64,000 nt of DNA. Source: Nymphalis io (taxonomy: Eukaryota > Arthropoda > Insecta > Lepidoptera > Nymphalidae). The stretch covers positions 13,578,001-13,642,000 of the forward strand of contig NC_065918.1 in assembly GCF_905147045.1 (NCBI RefSeq), in the 5' to 3' direction. Position 1 is the first letter of the stretch. Each line of letters begins with the position of its first letter. The translations under genes were made by a program, and so were the position numbers. Under the pieces are notes generated by a model. The model saw only the letters and a program-made list of their open reading frames with translations. It was not told where the DNA came from and did no database searches. Positions 33,301 to 44,388 of the stretch are shown one piece after another.

Positions 33301-36300
33301 CTAGCGATTTGCGAAGGCACGAATGATATGTCTTTGCGAACGATAACAAGACGAGCGTTGTGTTTGAGTCTGTGGTAATAATTATGAATTTCTTATTTCT
33401 TAATTGATATAATTTCGTTGCTGTTATCTGTTACAATATATTTCTATCTCTTTCGTTCGAGTGTTTGTTACCAATTAGTGATACATAAAATCTTTTATCT
33501 CAAGTAGTTATTATTTATACGTGTTTTTTTTTATTATTATTATAACAAACAAGTCGACGAACCTGCGATAATATTTTTGTGGTTTTAATTTAATTTTATT
33601 AATTTATTATTTTTTATATGAAATATGTACTCTATATCCTATTTGATAAAATATTCGAAGCCAATGCCAAATCTCTCAAATGCGAAGAGTTTTTAATAAG
33701 ATTAAAATTATATTTTTGCCGAGCGAGTAATAATTATGTATGAATTAAGAATACATCGCCATTGCGATTTTATTGATTGTGGTATAAGCATTTCTCATAC
33801 TTAGCCTCATGTAAAAAGCTTACAAACTTTTTTGTCTCGTCGACCACTTGCCATGTTTTTCAACGTCTGTTATGTTTTTGACTCATAAATAAAAATATGT
33901 TACTGTAGCGAGATGTAGAGTAAAGAAATAATAAAAAAACACACTACGTTTTATTCATTACATAAAGTACTATATTTACTGAAGTCGAGATGGCCCAGTG
34001 GTAAGAACGCGTGAATCTTAACCGATGAACGTGGGTTCAAACCCGGGCAAGCACCTCTGAATTTTCATGTGCTTAATTTCTGTTATAATTCATCTCGTGC
34101 TTTTCGGTGAAGGAAAACATCGTGAGGAAACCTACATGTGTCTAATTTCATCGAAATTCTGCCACATGTGTATTCCACCATCCCGCATTGGAGCAGCGTG
34201 GTGGAATAAGCTCCAAACCTTCTCCTCAAAAAGGGAGAGGAGGCCTTAGCCCAGCAGTGGGACATTTACAGGCTTATACTTTATATTTACTGTAAATAAG
34301 TGGATGCGTTTGTTCCTTACAATCGTATTTATTGATTGATGAATTGAACAAGTCAGTGCAAGTCCGAGCTATGCTATCTTTGCGATTGTCTGATACAAGT
34401 ATGTACAAGAACTTCTATTGCTCGTATTATTATATATTGTCGAAGCTAACATGATGATACCTGAAACTATAGCGGCCACAAAGCGAATATCCTACGAACT
34501 ATCACAATTTTATGAGATGTATTTATTTGCTATTTGACTTCGTCGTCAACTACTATCGCTACGATATAAAATTGCGTTAATAAATTCGTTTACGATACCT
34601 ACTAAGGTGCTATCGTGCTATCGTCGTCGGTCTTTTTGTTACGTTTTTACACGAAAACTAATTGTAAGCAACAGATCATCTGTGTGTACGTTATTCCATT
34701 AACGGAAACTGAAAATTAAAGTCACCTGCTTAATTTAATTCCACTATAGTAGAGGCCCGTTTGCTTTTCACGGATTCCCCAATACTTCTGAACCCCTTAT
34801 AAGTATATATCGAACCCCCAGGGTTGAGGAGGTCGATTTGGGTATCATTGATCGAGGGAAACAGCTACCGCTATACAGCTTAGTCTTATAGTATAATTAA
34901 AATGTAATAGTTGGTCTATGAGAAACAAAAGCACAGATTAAAATAAAATATATTAGTTCATCGAGAACGATATTTTTTGTAATCTGGTATCAAAAGTCTC
35001 AAGGAGCATATACAATATAATAAAATAATTAGTATTAATAATTTATCAAAATAATATTCTTACAGGGATATCAAGGCTGGCAACATTTTGTTAGGTGAAG
35101 ATGGGACAGTGCAGATTGCTGATTTTGGTGTCTCAGCGTGGCTGGCAACGGGCAGGGATTTATCTAGGCAGAAAGTCAGGCACACCTTCGTAGGCACACC
35201 ATGCTGGATGGCACCTGAGGTCATGGAACAGGTAAATGTTTCAAATTTTAATGCAATTATACATAGGTAGGCAAACTGGCAAATAGGCAACTTGTTAAGT
35301 GGTCACCGCTGCCCATAGACAATGGGCACTGACTCATATAATATTTGTAGTGATTGGCCACAGCTAAATATTCGGCTCTGTTTTAGTTATAATAATAAAA
35401 CACATTCTTCCGGCTTCACTTGAAAATTACGCCATTCTGTAATTTCGGATAAGGTATTTCTTCAGCAAATAAAATATATACGACGGAAAATAATACATGA
35501 AAGTAATAATAAATACCCGATTGACCGAGCTATTTATTTTTATACCATTTATATGTAAAGGTCAACGCTAAAGTTTTGTATGCTAATCCTTCTAATAGGT
35601 TAATTTATAAAATTATTTCAAGGGATATGCGAGACTTATACATTTTTATACGTAATAGCTGTTTTTGCGGCTTTTCCTATTTGTGACAGTTGCTATTCTC
35701 CTTTCAAATAAAAAAATATCATTGTTAACTCCTTGTGTTAATAATAATTCATTAAGGTCACAATATAAACAATGAAACAACCATTAAAATTGAGTTTATT
35801 GTCTTAACCAATAAAGAAAGGCTCGAAAGCAGGGTAGATGGATATGGGACCATTCACTCATTAACTCCCCGTTGGCATATTCTTGGTGTCGTATAAGAGG
35901 TGGTCACACTCCAACCAGCCCGAACAACGCTACACCGTTTTCGAAATAGCCCTCCGTGGCATTAAGCGGCAAAATCGTGACTTTTCTAGTCGATGCCATC
36001 GTACGCACCGCGAATAAGAAGAAGGTGAGGAACTCTAGAGGAAACATATCGACTTTTTACGAGGTGTTTAAATTTGTCGCATCGATTTGAAATTTTAAAC
36101 ACATTTCTTAAGGACGCGTTTGGGCGACCATGAATGAAAGAATGTCCAAACGTGTGCCCTTTAAGGCAGGCAATTAAGAAGAACCTTAATCGGGATCTAT
36201 TAAAAATATTGATCAATGTGGTCTTCCAAAGATCAAGTCAAGTAATAATAAGTCGGCCCTCGACGGCGTTCCGGCGCGTGCTTTAGTTAGTGTAAGCTTT

Positions 36301-39300
36301 TACTTACCTGGGGAATAGGATGAAGTGGTTGTTCCTCGATTACCTGCTTATCGCCAATTCCACCGAAGGCATGATGAAGAGTTCGTGGGGTGATATGCTT
36401 CGCAAAGACCTTGCGAGGTAGGCCTAGGGCTAGCGTCTTATAAAACCGAAGTGCTACGATGTCACAAATATTTGAAGAGAATGGAACCACCTCATATTAT
36501 ATCGACTTGAGACTCTGACTTGAGACCTGAATAGCCGATAGGATATGGAAGAACATTTCGAGTGCCTAGTCCCCTTATTCAAGAAAGTTGCGAATGACAT
36601 GCTCTGACTGCTCTGGTCTGGACAGCCAGCACCTTTGATGTGGAGTCCAATCTTAATCCATCTCAGCGATTGATCGTGATCCCTAGTTACTACCTAATCT
36701 ACAAGAGACGAAACAACGAATAAAACATCTCAACCCCAAGGACGAGATGTTTTGTTCGTGAAGTTTGAAAGGTATATAATTAGGTAGTCTCCTCATCACG
36801 ATAGCCTGAGTGATAATCTTGACTGCGACGTGCGTGGGACTTAGCGAGGTGGGGGCACCATGGGAGTATAATGAGTGGCGAGATAGATGACGTAGGCAAA
36901 TACCTGCAGCTGGTTGAGTAGTGGGTTGTTATGTTACTGGTGAAATGAACCATGTAAGATCTGGTGGCGTGTTTGCTCTTCTGCCTTTTAAATGAAAAAC
37001 TATACCAAATAAATATTTACCATATTGTTCAATATTTTTTAAAAATATTTGTCATATACTTCTTCAATTTTCTTTTCTCTTTATTTTAGGACCATGGCTA
37101 TGATTTTAAGGCAGACATTTGGTCATTTGGTATAACAGCTATAGAAATGGCAACTGGCACCGCACCGTATCATAAATACCCACCAATGAAAGTTTTAATG
37201 TTAACTCTGCAAAATGACCCACCGAATTTAGACACAGGTACGTTCATGATTATATTTATTATATTGGAAGGAACGTTTCTTCAGTGGGAATGACCCGACA
37301 GCTAGTGCCGCTGCTGTTGCTGACGAGACCATGTTGGGAATGGAATACTACATTCCTAGCTCAGATCTTGTCAGCAGGGGTACGCGTAACCGTTGGTTCA
37401 CTCGTGAATGTACCGATGCTGTATCATCTAAGCAGGCGGCATATCACAAGTGGATCAACGGCTGCATTAGCGGGGCATCTAACATTGACTCACTGAAAGC
37501 AAACTACAATAAAAATTCCAAGTCCTGTAGGAAGGCATACACGAGAGCAGATGCACAGCGCATTGTACAAATTGGTCATGACCTTTTTTCGCATCCTAGG
37601 GGCTCCCGTAGCTTCTGGCGTCTGACCAAGTCTGTGCTAAACAATTTCGGCCAACCTTCGCTGCCACCGCTCAGAAATCCGGACGGATCGCTAGCTCACA
37701 GTCCGCAGGAGAAAGCCGATCTCCTGGCTAAACTCTTTGCCGACAACTCCGTGATCGATGATTGTAGTGCGCTGCCACCAATAATACCTTCATGTGGCCA
37801 CACGATGCCTGACATCAAAATCAGGCCACGTGATGTGCGTGCGGAGCTGCAATCACTTGATATACGGAAAGCTAGCGGTCCCGATGGAATACCAGCCATA
37901 ATGCTGAAGAAGTGCGCGGCGGAGCTGTCTCCTGTGTTAACGCGCCTGTTCCAACTTTCTATCTCTTCGGGATGTGTGCCGGAGGCTTGGAGAAGAGCTA
38001 ATGTTCAAGCGGTTCCCAAAAAAGGGGATCGGTCTGACCCGGCAAATTATCGACCAATAGCTATCACCTCAGTAATTTGTAAGGTGATGGAACGGATTTT
38101 AAACAACCAACTGATACATTACCTAGAAGATCACTGTCTAATTAATGATCGTCAGTACGGGTTTCGACCAAAACGGTCCACAGGTGATCTTCTAGCGTAC
38201 GTAACACACCTCTGGGGTGAAGCTATCGACAAACATGGAGAATCGTTGGCTGTCAGCCTCGATATCTCCAAATCTTTCGACAGGGTCTGGCACAGAAGTC
38301 TTTTCTCCAAGCTGCCGGCATATGGTCTGCCTGCTCAACTATGTACCTGGATTGCCAGCTTCCTACACAAGCGTAGCCTTCGTGTTTTAGTTGATGGTTG
38401 CGCTTCACAATTCTATGTAGTGAATGCTGGGGTCCCCCAGGGATCTGTGCTATCTCCCACTCTTTCTTTTGCAAATCAATGATATGCTCTCTCTTGGGAA
38501 CATACATTGCTATGCAGACGATAGTACAGTGTATGGTGGATACCACGGACGCCCAGTGGCTGGACGAGCGGAAATTGAGGAGAGGCGGAAGGATCTTGTC
38601 GTTGAACTCGATAGGACATTAGAGCTCATCGCCAAATGGGGCTCGGATAATCTTGTTGAGTTTAATGCCAAGAAAACACAGGTATGCGCTCTCACAGCGA
38701 AAAAGTCAGCATTTTCCCCTCTTCCCTCCCGCTGTGGTACTCCGCTGGTGATACAAAGCAAAATCGCCGTGCTGGGGATTGACGTTCGCTGCGACCTTAG
38801 TCCAAGGGATTACATCGAGGCTGTTATAAAAATAGCTTCACGGAAACTCGGAGTTCTGAACAAGGTGCGGCGCTTTTTCACGCCACAACAACTGTGCCTG
38901 CTGTACAAAACACAGGTACGGTCTTGCGTGGAATATTGCTCGCACCTTTGGGATGGCTCCGCTAAGTACCTACTGGAGGCCTTGGACCGGTTTCAGCGAC
39001 GTGCAGTGCGCATTATTGACGACGTAAAGGTCACAAACACCCTTGAACCTTTACTATTGCGTCGTGAGATAGCAGCACTGAGCGCTTTCTATCGACTGTA
39101 TCACGGCGAGTGCTCTGAGGAATTATTCTCTCTAATTCCTGCTTCCCCCTTGCTTCTTAAGTCCACGCGAGCTGGTTCTCGATATCACCGCCTAACTGTG
39201 ACATCAATTCCATCGCGAACAAAGAAATTGGCAACTCCTTTCTTTGTTGCACTTCCAAAAAATGGAATTCCTCACCAGCTCACGTGTTCCCCTCCTCTTA

Positions 39301-42300
39301 CAACCCGGGTTCCTTCAAACGAGGCGTGAAGAGGCATCTTGCGGGCTAGCAAGGCGAAGGCGGCTAGTGCAGAACGTTTTTCCCGTCTGTACTGGCCGTC
39401 GTCGCGTTTGGACTCTACTACCACTTATCATCAGGCGGAGTAGAGTCATTTGCCCTCCCGGCGAATATATAAAAAAAAAATTATTGTAAAATTAAATAAA
39501 TTTAACTGATGTGACTGCTTTCTAAAATTAACCGTAACAAAAAACTAAGCAAACAATATTAAGAATGAAAATAAATTTATTTTATTAATACATTAATATT
39601 AGTATAGTTTTTAGTTAATTTTATTTTTACATACTTTAAAATATGATTTTCATAATAAAAAAACAGCATAATTTTGTATAATTTTTGTTTAATTAAGTTT
39701 TATAAAATATTGTTGCTACTTTAACGCCATACCCATTTATTGTTTTTAAATAATGTCCTTTATATAAATGACTTGTTTACAGGTGCAGATGAAAAGGAGC
39801 AGTACAAAATTTATGGGAAGACATTCAGGAAGATGATTATTGATTGCCTGCAGAAGGACCCGTCAAAGAGGCCAACTGCAACGGAGCTATTGAAACATCC
39901 TTTCTTCAAAAAAGCCAAAGACAAGAAATATCTTACTCAAACACTGGTTGCCATTGGGCCTAGCATGGAAACACGTGTTCACAAGGTAACGTATCTATGA
40001 ACTTGTGAAACGTCAAAGTTAAAGGGCTAGGCTAGTCCTATTCTAAAAGGCAAAGATTTTATTAATATCGGCTCGATCCCAAAGTAAAACGACACAAGAT
40101 ATTATACTCACAAAATTATTTTAGCATATTCTGTGATTTAACTACAGTTGGTGATTGTGAAGAGCTCCAAACTTTTATTTATATGTATAAGCTAAAATTC
40201 TACTGTGTAATCGAAAAAGCTGTTTATCTCATTACTCCATAAGTAAAAGAATTTAATCCCATTAATAAAATCATTCCTTTAAGATCTGTAATGGGTGTTC
40301 CACTATGATCAATTTTAAGTCGTTTTTTGTATTTGATACATATAAGTGGTATTTCATTACTTTTTAAAGTTGCAACAACAACTACTCAATTATCACGATG
40401 TAAACAATGCATTATAAAAATACAGCAATGAAATATTATATTTGTCTTAAATAACTAAACAAAATTAAAAGATACCATTAAACAATTAGGATCTTAATGT
40501 AACCGATATTACAGTTTTTTTATGAATCCAAATGATGAATTTTATGAATCCACTTTATATAACAACTTCGCCATGGATTCATGATGGTTTTTTTTTTTTG
40601 ATAAATCTATAGTAAATACCATAGAGATTATTCAGGATCATGACCATTGATATTATTGATTGAGCCAAGGTCGATAATGTGTTTTTACTCCTATGATAAG
40701 AGTATAGTACGGTGTTTTAGTAACATAACTGTTTTAATCTTGAAGAAAATATTAATGTTACTAATGCAATGTGAAAGTCACATAGGTTGCATTTTTACAA
40801 AAAGTATAAACTTATTTCTTCGTAACTTGAGACAAAAATAATAAACAGGCAAGTAAACGTCAGCCCGGCGCTTCTGGTCGTCTCCATCGCACTGTTACTG
40901 GCGAATGGGTTTGGAGTGAAGAAGAGGATGAAGGTGAAACACCAGGCTCGGATGAGGAAGCCCCAGACAAGCGCCCAATGAACGAACTGCAGCGAGCCGA
41001 TTCCAGCGGCAGTGAAAATGATGAGGTGAGCTCATTTTTTTATTATCACTATTAAACTTTTAAATGAACATTATTATTGAAATATTTCTAATCATCTGAT
41101 TTTAATATTAACATCATTTGCCTCCATATTTTTATGTTTATCTCTATGGTTAATCAGTTTAAATGTTGATTTATTTTTTATTTTGTAGGAATCTACCTTG
41201 CCTAAAGAAGCTTCGCCTCGACCAGTAGCCCCTCCTCCTGTTCAGTCTGAACCCACTGTGATCAACCTAGTGCTGAGGCTCAGGTAAATTTTATACATTA
41301 CAATATAAGATAAAAAATAAAAGGATTCAATTTCAAACAAAAGTCAAAAATTTATTATTGATCTTCTTAATATAATAACTTGATTGTTTCAAATAAAAAA
41401 AATTAAGCAAAATATGGTTCATTTTTAAATACCCAGTATTTCGTGATAATTACACAAAAAACATGCTACAGCGAAGCCCCCGATTCACAGTCGCCGGAAC
41501 AGGTCTCGCTGGACTAAAGTCTTGATCCTTTTCATCTCCTATGAACAATAGCATTCGCTCGTCCATTCCCAAGGGTAATCTCTTTTGAAAGAACAAAAAA
41601 AGCTCCGTATCGCTCTTATCCTGGACAACTTTTACTAGTTATCGCAAGAGTGAATCCAAGCGGGGAAACGCTGGGCTATCCTCTCACAAGAAAATTCTCG
41701 GGGTATCCCCGAGAGTTATGCCTTGAGCAGTTTTCTCAGACAGGTTAAACTGGTTCCATGGTACCGGAGTGTCACTATTAAAGCCCCAAACGGCTGATTA
41801 TTGAAGGCGTTTGTCACGTACAATGAGACCCACAACAATACTTGTCTCGAGCCACAACGTTTGTGGATAGAGTTCTTAGGGCGTTCAGGCGTTTATGGTC
41901 GAGAGACCCGCCCTGAATCTGAGCTGTGCTTTTTAGAGACCTGGTTCGACCGGTTCATCTGTTCGAGGTGCAGAATAAAACAGGCAGTGATTTCCCTAAT
42001 GACTTTGTCGTTTGCCTGTCTTACTAGCAGTAAAACTGGTTTCTATGCTAATAGAGTTAATGGACAATCACATGCCCTTTGGCAAGACACTTTTTGCAAG
42101 TTCCTAAAGATGCACTCCCAGAAATTTCAGAGCAATGCACAGGATTAACTGTGATAAGCGTAAATGTACTCACGTCGATGGCGTTTTATTTAAAAAATAA
42201 ACTAAACTAGGTGATCCGCGAAGAGTACAATACATTAAGATGATGGCGCTGGATAAAGTGCTACAACCGTTGACTGCCGCGTTGGTCTGGTGCCTAGATA

Positions 42301-42985
42301 TAGGGCTGCATATCCGAGGTCCGAGGGCCGAAACTCCATTTCAGGCAAATTGCGGTTTTCTTTTTCTCAGTAGTAGTTACGAGTCTGGAGGTTAGAAGTG
42401 CCTCGGAAAGCACGTAAACACGTTGGTAATGGGCCTGAACTTTTTCCATTTGGGTCGAATTTGCTGTCCCATCGGATTATAAGAGTGAGGGAATAGAGAG
42501 TGCACACACACTCGTGTAATATAATATATCCTGCGCATTTAGCTAGTCCCCATTGAGATTTGCCGCCTCGCCATCGTCCTCAACAATTGTTGATTAACTG
42601 ACGAATTATGTTTTTATTCCAGGAACGCAAGAAAAGAGTTGAACGATATACGATTCGAGTTCATCAACGGGAAGGACACAGCTGAGGGTATAGCTGCGGA
42701 ATTGGTTGGTGCAGGTCTAGTGGATCCGCTCGACTCCACACCGATTTCCACCAATCTCGCCAAGCTTTTGAACATGCAGAGGCAACCGCAGCCGGTGAAA
42801 ACTGTCACATTCCATCTGGTTCGTATATATATCTTGTTATATTTCCTTAAAACGTTATATACACCCTATGATAAGATCTGTTGAATTATTATTTTTTTTT
42901 TCAGAATTCGACTGGACCGAACGAAGAATTTGACGACAAAACATTAATAGGTTTCGCGCAGATTTCCCTCGTCGATTTAGGTTAA
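27297..42985 (+). CDS. fray: SPAK/OSR1-type Ste20 kinase (Drosophila frayed orthologue), 11 exons, 500 aa
   Basis: This serine/threonine kinase of the GCK-VI group phosphorylates cation-chloride cotransporters downstream of WNK kinases (established for the family). I joined eleven exons with consistent phases to give 500 aa, close to human OSR1 (527) and Drosophila Fray (552). The kinase domain spans about residues 17-305. It has glycine loop IGVGATAVV, catalytic lysine K47 (CAIKR), HRD at 145-147, DFG at 165-167, the activation segment TFVGTPCWMAPE with the WNK-target threonine at 186, and DIWSFG. The S-motif GASGRLHR places the second WNK-site serine at 327. Residues about 402-500 form the CCT/PF2 docking domain (NLVLRLRNARKELNDIRFEF ... 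LIGFAQISLVDLG). The start MAASANTSC has a strong Kozak context (CAAAATGGCG). Introns carry several repeats and one LINE; none interrupts the reading frame. Confidence 0.96.
28261..28385 (+). CDS. fray: Kinase exon 2 (glycine loop, catalytic lysine)
   Basis: Acceptor TATAATTAG and donor CAA|GTAAAT. It encodes GVGATAVVYSAY and the CAIKRINLEKW strand with K47, and ends in phase 0. Confidence 0.95.
28451..28712 (-). repeat. SINE family A, degraded (kinase intron 2)
   Basis: On the plus strand it reads CCAACTGCTG ... GGAGAAGGTTAGGCTTATTCC ... GGTTTGAACCCGCAATC ... TCCACTGGGCAGTCTTGG, the reverse form of family A with many changes. Confidence 0.65.
29178..29271 (+). CDS. fray: Kinase exon 3
   Basis: Acceptor ATATTTCAG and donor AAG|GTAATA. 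It encodes AMSSCNHLNVVTYYTSFV through the hinge LVLKLLE and ends in phase 1. Confidence 0.95.
29438..29728 (-). repeat. SINE family A (kinase intron 3)
   Basis: It runs from TAACAGCCTGTTAATGTCCC through GGAGAAGGTTTGGAGCTTATT and TCACGATGTTTTCCTTCACC to TTGAACCCACAACCGTCGG and the A-box region. It is full length and well preserved. Confidence 0.85.
30126..30270 (+). CDS. fray: Kinase exon 4
   Basis: Acceptor TTCTTCCAG and donor CAG|GTAACT. It encodes GGSLLDVIKHKM, the helix to GLEYFHSNGQIH and the first two bases of the HRD arginine. Confidence 0.95.
30868..31000 (-). repeat. GGTGGTACC-type repeat, diverged (kinase intron 4)
   Basis: GTAATTACTGGCACAAGGGACATAAC ... GATTGGCGGCAAATTGACG ... ATTTCTTGCAATCG is the reverse form of the family. 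Confidence 0.5.
31005..31140 (+). repeat. LEP1/MINE-like fragment with C-run (kinase intron 4)
   Basis: TTTGTTTGTTAGTTATGC, CTCAACCGACGATCATGAAA and TACAGTAAGGGAGAGGG match related text at 26560. It ends in a run of nine C. Confidence 0.45.
31493..31705 (+). repeat. tRNA-derived SINE, family C
   Basis: The head GACGCCTTGGTCTAGTCGTTAG and GTTGGGTTAAAATCCAAG are A/B-box-like. The body contains GTGCCTCGGAAAGCACGTAA and GATTGTGTTGGATTATCTATG. Related copies lie at 42264 and 58397. Confidence 0.6.
31845..32135 (-). repeat. GGTGGTACC-type dispersed repeat, near full length (kinase intron 4)
   Basis: The plus strand reads CTTTGTGCAAGCTCGTCTGG, GTACCACCCACTCATCAG, GTGTTCCGGTTTGAAGGTTG, TTGGTGGCGCATTGG and ACCATCAGGTGGCCCA. 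It ends in a short A run. It is one of the best copies of the family. Confidence 0.85.
32781..32812. repeat. Perfect 32-bp palindrome (kinase intron 4)
   Basis: ATTCAAGGACATATGT is followed directly by its exact reverse complement ACATATGTCCTTGAAT. Confidence 0.9.
33000..33150 (+). repeat. Degraded GGTGGTACC-type repeat pieces
   Basis: TACGTCCCTTGTGCC, GTCCCAACTGCCCATAGACA and GGAACTAAGATGTTATGTC are rearranged blocks of the family. Confidence 0.5.
33983..34275 (+). repeat. SINE family A, well preserved (kinase intron 4)
   Basis: It has the tRNA-like head GTCGAGATGGCCCAGTGG, B box GGGTTCAAACCCGGGC, body GAAGGAAAACATCGTGAGG and ATTGGAGCAGCGTGGTGG, and 3' end CCCAGCAGTGGGACATTTAC. It is the best copy to define the family. 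Confidence 0.88.
35066..35231 (+). CDS. fray: Kinase exon 5 (catalytic and activation loops)
   Basis: Acceptor ATTCTTACAG and donor CAG|GTAAAT. It encodes RDIKAGNILL, ADFGVSAWL and TFVGTPCWMAPEVMEQ, with the T-loop threonine (residue 186). Confidence 0.96.
35265..35400 (+). repeat. GGTGGTACC-type repeat, 5' part only (kinase intron 5)
   Basis: AAGTGGTCACCGCTGCCCAT and AGACAATGGGCACTG match the 5' third of the family. Confidence 0.5.
35830..36960 (+). mobile_element. Decayed retroelement-like region (kinase intron 5)
   Basis: The base composition is unlike the neighbouring intron DNA. A short plus-strand frame reads SALDGVPARALV near 36250, resembling the xGPDGIP motif of LINE reverse transcriptases. 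There are frequent stops in all frames, and ends are estimates. Confidence 0.4.
37090..37237 (+). CDS. fray: Kinase exon 6
   Basis: Acceptor TTTATTTTAG and donor CAG|GTACGT. It encodes DHGYDFKADIWSFGITAIEM and continues to NDPPNLDT, ending in phase 1. A LINE begins about 30 bp after its donor. Confidence 0.95.
37331..38482 (+). pseudogene. LINE reverse transcriptase, N-terminal part
   Basis: A 383-codon open frame (open further upstream to about 37272) holds reverse transcriptase fingers and palm up to the PQGSVLSPTL block, then shifts frame and meets a stop. The Asp of LDISKSFD is the first catalytic aspartate. It is related to Jockey-superfamily enzymes; exact clade not resolved. Confidence 0.85.
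38454..39329 (+). pseudogene. LINE reverse transcriptase, C-terminal part
   Basis: This continuation in another frame starts at LFLLQIND, includes the catalytic YADD, a thumb-like region and the cysteine-containing SCVEYCSHLWDG segment. Its last 35 or so codons are out of frame compared with the short copy at 51498. Confidence 0.82.
39783..39985 (+). CDS. fray: Kinase exon 7 (end of kinase domain)
   Basis: Acceptor TTGTTTACAG and donor AAG|GTAACG. It encodes GKTFRKMIIDCLQKDPSKRP and the typical kinase end LLKHPFFKKAK. Confidence 0.95.
40849..41025 (+). CDS. fray: Kinase exon 8 (S-motif)
   Basis: Acceptor ATAAACAG and donor GAG|GTGAGC. It encodes GASGRLHRTVTGEWVW with the WNK-site serine (327), followed by an acidic linker rich in E, D and S. 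Confidence 0.93.
41189..41283 (+). CDS. fray: Kinase exon 9
   Basis: Acceptor TTTTGTAG and donor CAG|GTAAAT. It encodes a proline-rich linker (RPVAPPPVQ) and the start of the CCT domain (VINLVLRL). Confidence 0.93.
41461..42180. mobile_element. Unclassified transposon-like insertion (kinase intron 9)
   Basis: This block is richer in GC than the intron around it. It contains the inverted repeat TCGGGGTATCCCCGA and a 115-codon frame (41801-42148) with no recognised domain. Probably an old mobile element. Confidence 0.3.
42264..42525 (+). repeat. SINE family C (kinase intron 9)
   Basis: TGCCGCGTTGGTCTGGTGCC forms the tRNA-like head. GTGCCTCGGAAAGCACGTAA, GTCCCATCGGATTATAAGAG and GGGAATAGAGAGTGCACAC form the body. 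Confidence 0.65.
42623..42818 (+). CDS. fray: Kinase exon 10 (CCT domain)
   Basis: Acceptor TTTTATTCCAG. It encodes NARKELNDIRFEFINGKDTA and continues to KTVTFHL. The donor is CTG|GTTCGT, weaker than the others, but the next exon joins in phase and completes the CCT domain. Confidence 0.93.
42905..42985 (+). CDS. fray: Kinase exon 11 (C-terminus and stop)
   Basis: Acceptor TTTTTTTTCAG. It encodes NSTGPNEEFDDKTLIGFAQI and SLVDLG, then TAA. This is the conserved end of the CCT domain. Confidence 0.93.
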   Translation, partial: NSTGPNEEFDDKTLIGFAQISLVDLG

Positions 42986-43170
42986 AAACGACTTGTAATC
43001 TCATTCTAGTTGCTATGTACTTGTATTTCTTTCTAAATGGTGCTAGCGAGTTTAGATACCTAAAGTTCATTGTATTATTATTATTTTTTATTTGCATTCG
43101 GCGCCGTATATCGCTGGCCGTTAAGCGCCGGACCAAAGATCTTTAGTTTTAAACATTATTTTATATTATT

Positions 43171-43176
43171 AATAAA
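43171..43176 (+). terminator. fray: Candidate polyadenylation signal of the kinase gene
   Basis: AATAAA lies about 185 nt after the stop codon. Many later AATAAA sites exist, so the real 3' end may be further downstream. Confidence 0.35.
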
Positions 43177-44388
43177 ATAAATTACAAGCATATCAAGCTG
43201 TAACCTCTCTGTATTTAAAATTTGTTTCGAGAGGATTTAAGTTTGAAATCTTTAGGTTTATGTTTAATCTTTATTTGAATAAGTTTTGTGGCGATTTTGT
43301 TAATAGTATTTAGTTTCGTATCTGGACGCTGATTTGGGTTCGTTTATAAGGAAAAATTTAGACAAACTCAAATGTCAGGAGTAGATCTGACGTTTTATTG
43401 ACTTAGTATTGGTCATGCTTTATTATGAAAAAATACTGGACGCTAATACCCGTTTTTTTTTTTTTTTTTTTAATTAAAACAACGTTCCACGTTCAAATGT
43501 TCAATCAGTTTAATCAGTCAGTTAATTCAGTGTCTGTATTTTTTCTCTAAAATGTGATTACTTGATTAACATATCTACAGAGCGAACTTCTTCGTCATCT
43601 TAATTATGCATATAACAAAGAGTATTTAAGACTTAAAAAAATGTATTTCCTTAATATATGACAGTGAAAATAATTATTTTTATTACGTCACGACTGTTAT
43701 TCGTTACGATCCGATGTTATTTTTCTATCAAATAGAATTGATTTTGACAAAGATTTTGCGTTATCATCGATATTGAATTTTAACAGTAGTTTCCCATTAC
43801 ATCAATCAATGAATCAAATAGTAGTAATATTTATAACTATTGGAACAACATCGCATGTGTGTTGCCAGCTTTAATGTCTTATGATATACATTCTTCAGCA
43901 AACCTTCCACGAAACTGTGCCTTCCAATATAATATGTAATACATTTTTCGAAAATATAACATTGAAAGATATATCCATTAGATAATATTTCGACATAGTT
44001 TTTGCCAATCTTGCTAACATTCCGATTAATTTGCATTTCAATATACAATATTTTGATAGACATTTTGTTTTAGCATACATTTTTAATTTCATCTGTATAC
44101 AAATTAAAAAGTAACACGAAATCACTCTCAGAGACTATTTGCTTAAAAAAATATTTTTATACTTTTAGTTAAAATTTTAGTATAAATTTTGGCCCCAAAA
44201 TTTTGACTCGACTGGACTCGAGTATATATTAACATTTAATGAATCGATTTATTTAAAAAATTTAGCTAAATGAATAGAGAATTTCGTTTGCATTGAATAC
44301 GTTTAATGTTTAACACTTACATATTAAATTTGGCTAAATGTTAAATTATAGATAACGATGCTGATTCCATTTATTATAATTTAATGTC

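Larger units (their letters stand above)
37265..39478 (+). mobile_element. 5'-truncated non-LTR retrotransposon (jockey/CR1-like) in kinase intron 6
   Basis: The insertion carries the reverse transcriptase and the C-terminal region of ORF2; the endonuclease is mostly lost. Visible motifs are KASGPDGIPA, ANVQAVPKKGDRSDP, YRPIAITS, YGFRPKRST, LDISKSFDRVWH, AGVPQGSVLSPTL and the catalytic CYADDST. A frameshift near 38460 separates PTL from the FLLQIND segment. A second one near 39230 moves the C-terminus out of frame relative to the copy at 51498. It ends in TATATAAAAAAAAAA. It lies in the same orientation as the kinase, within an intron, and is not functional as it stands. Confidence 0.9.

Noticed and set aside
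35060..35290. Minus-strand 76-codon ORF
   Set aside because: Antisense shadow of kinase exon 5.
42614..42808. Minus-strand 64-codon ORF
   Set aside because: Antisense shadow of the kinase CCT exon.
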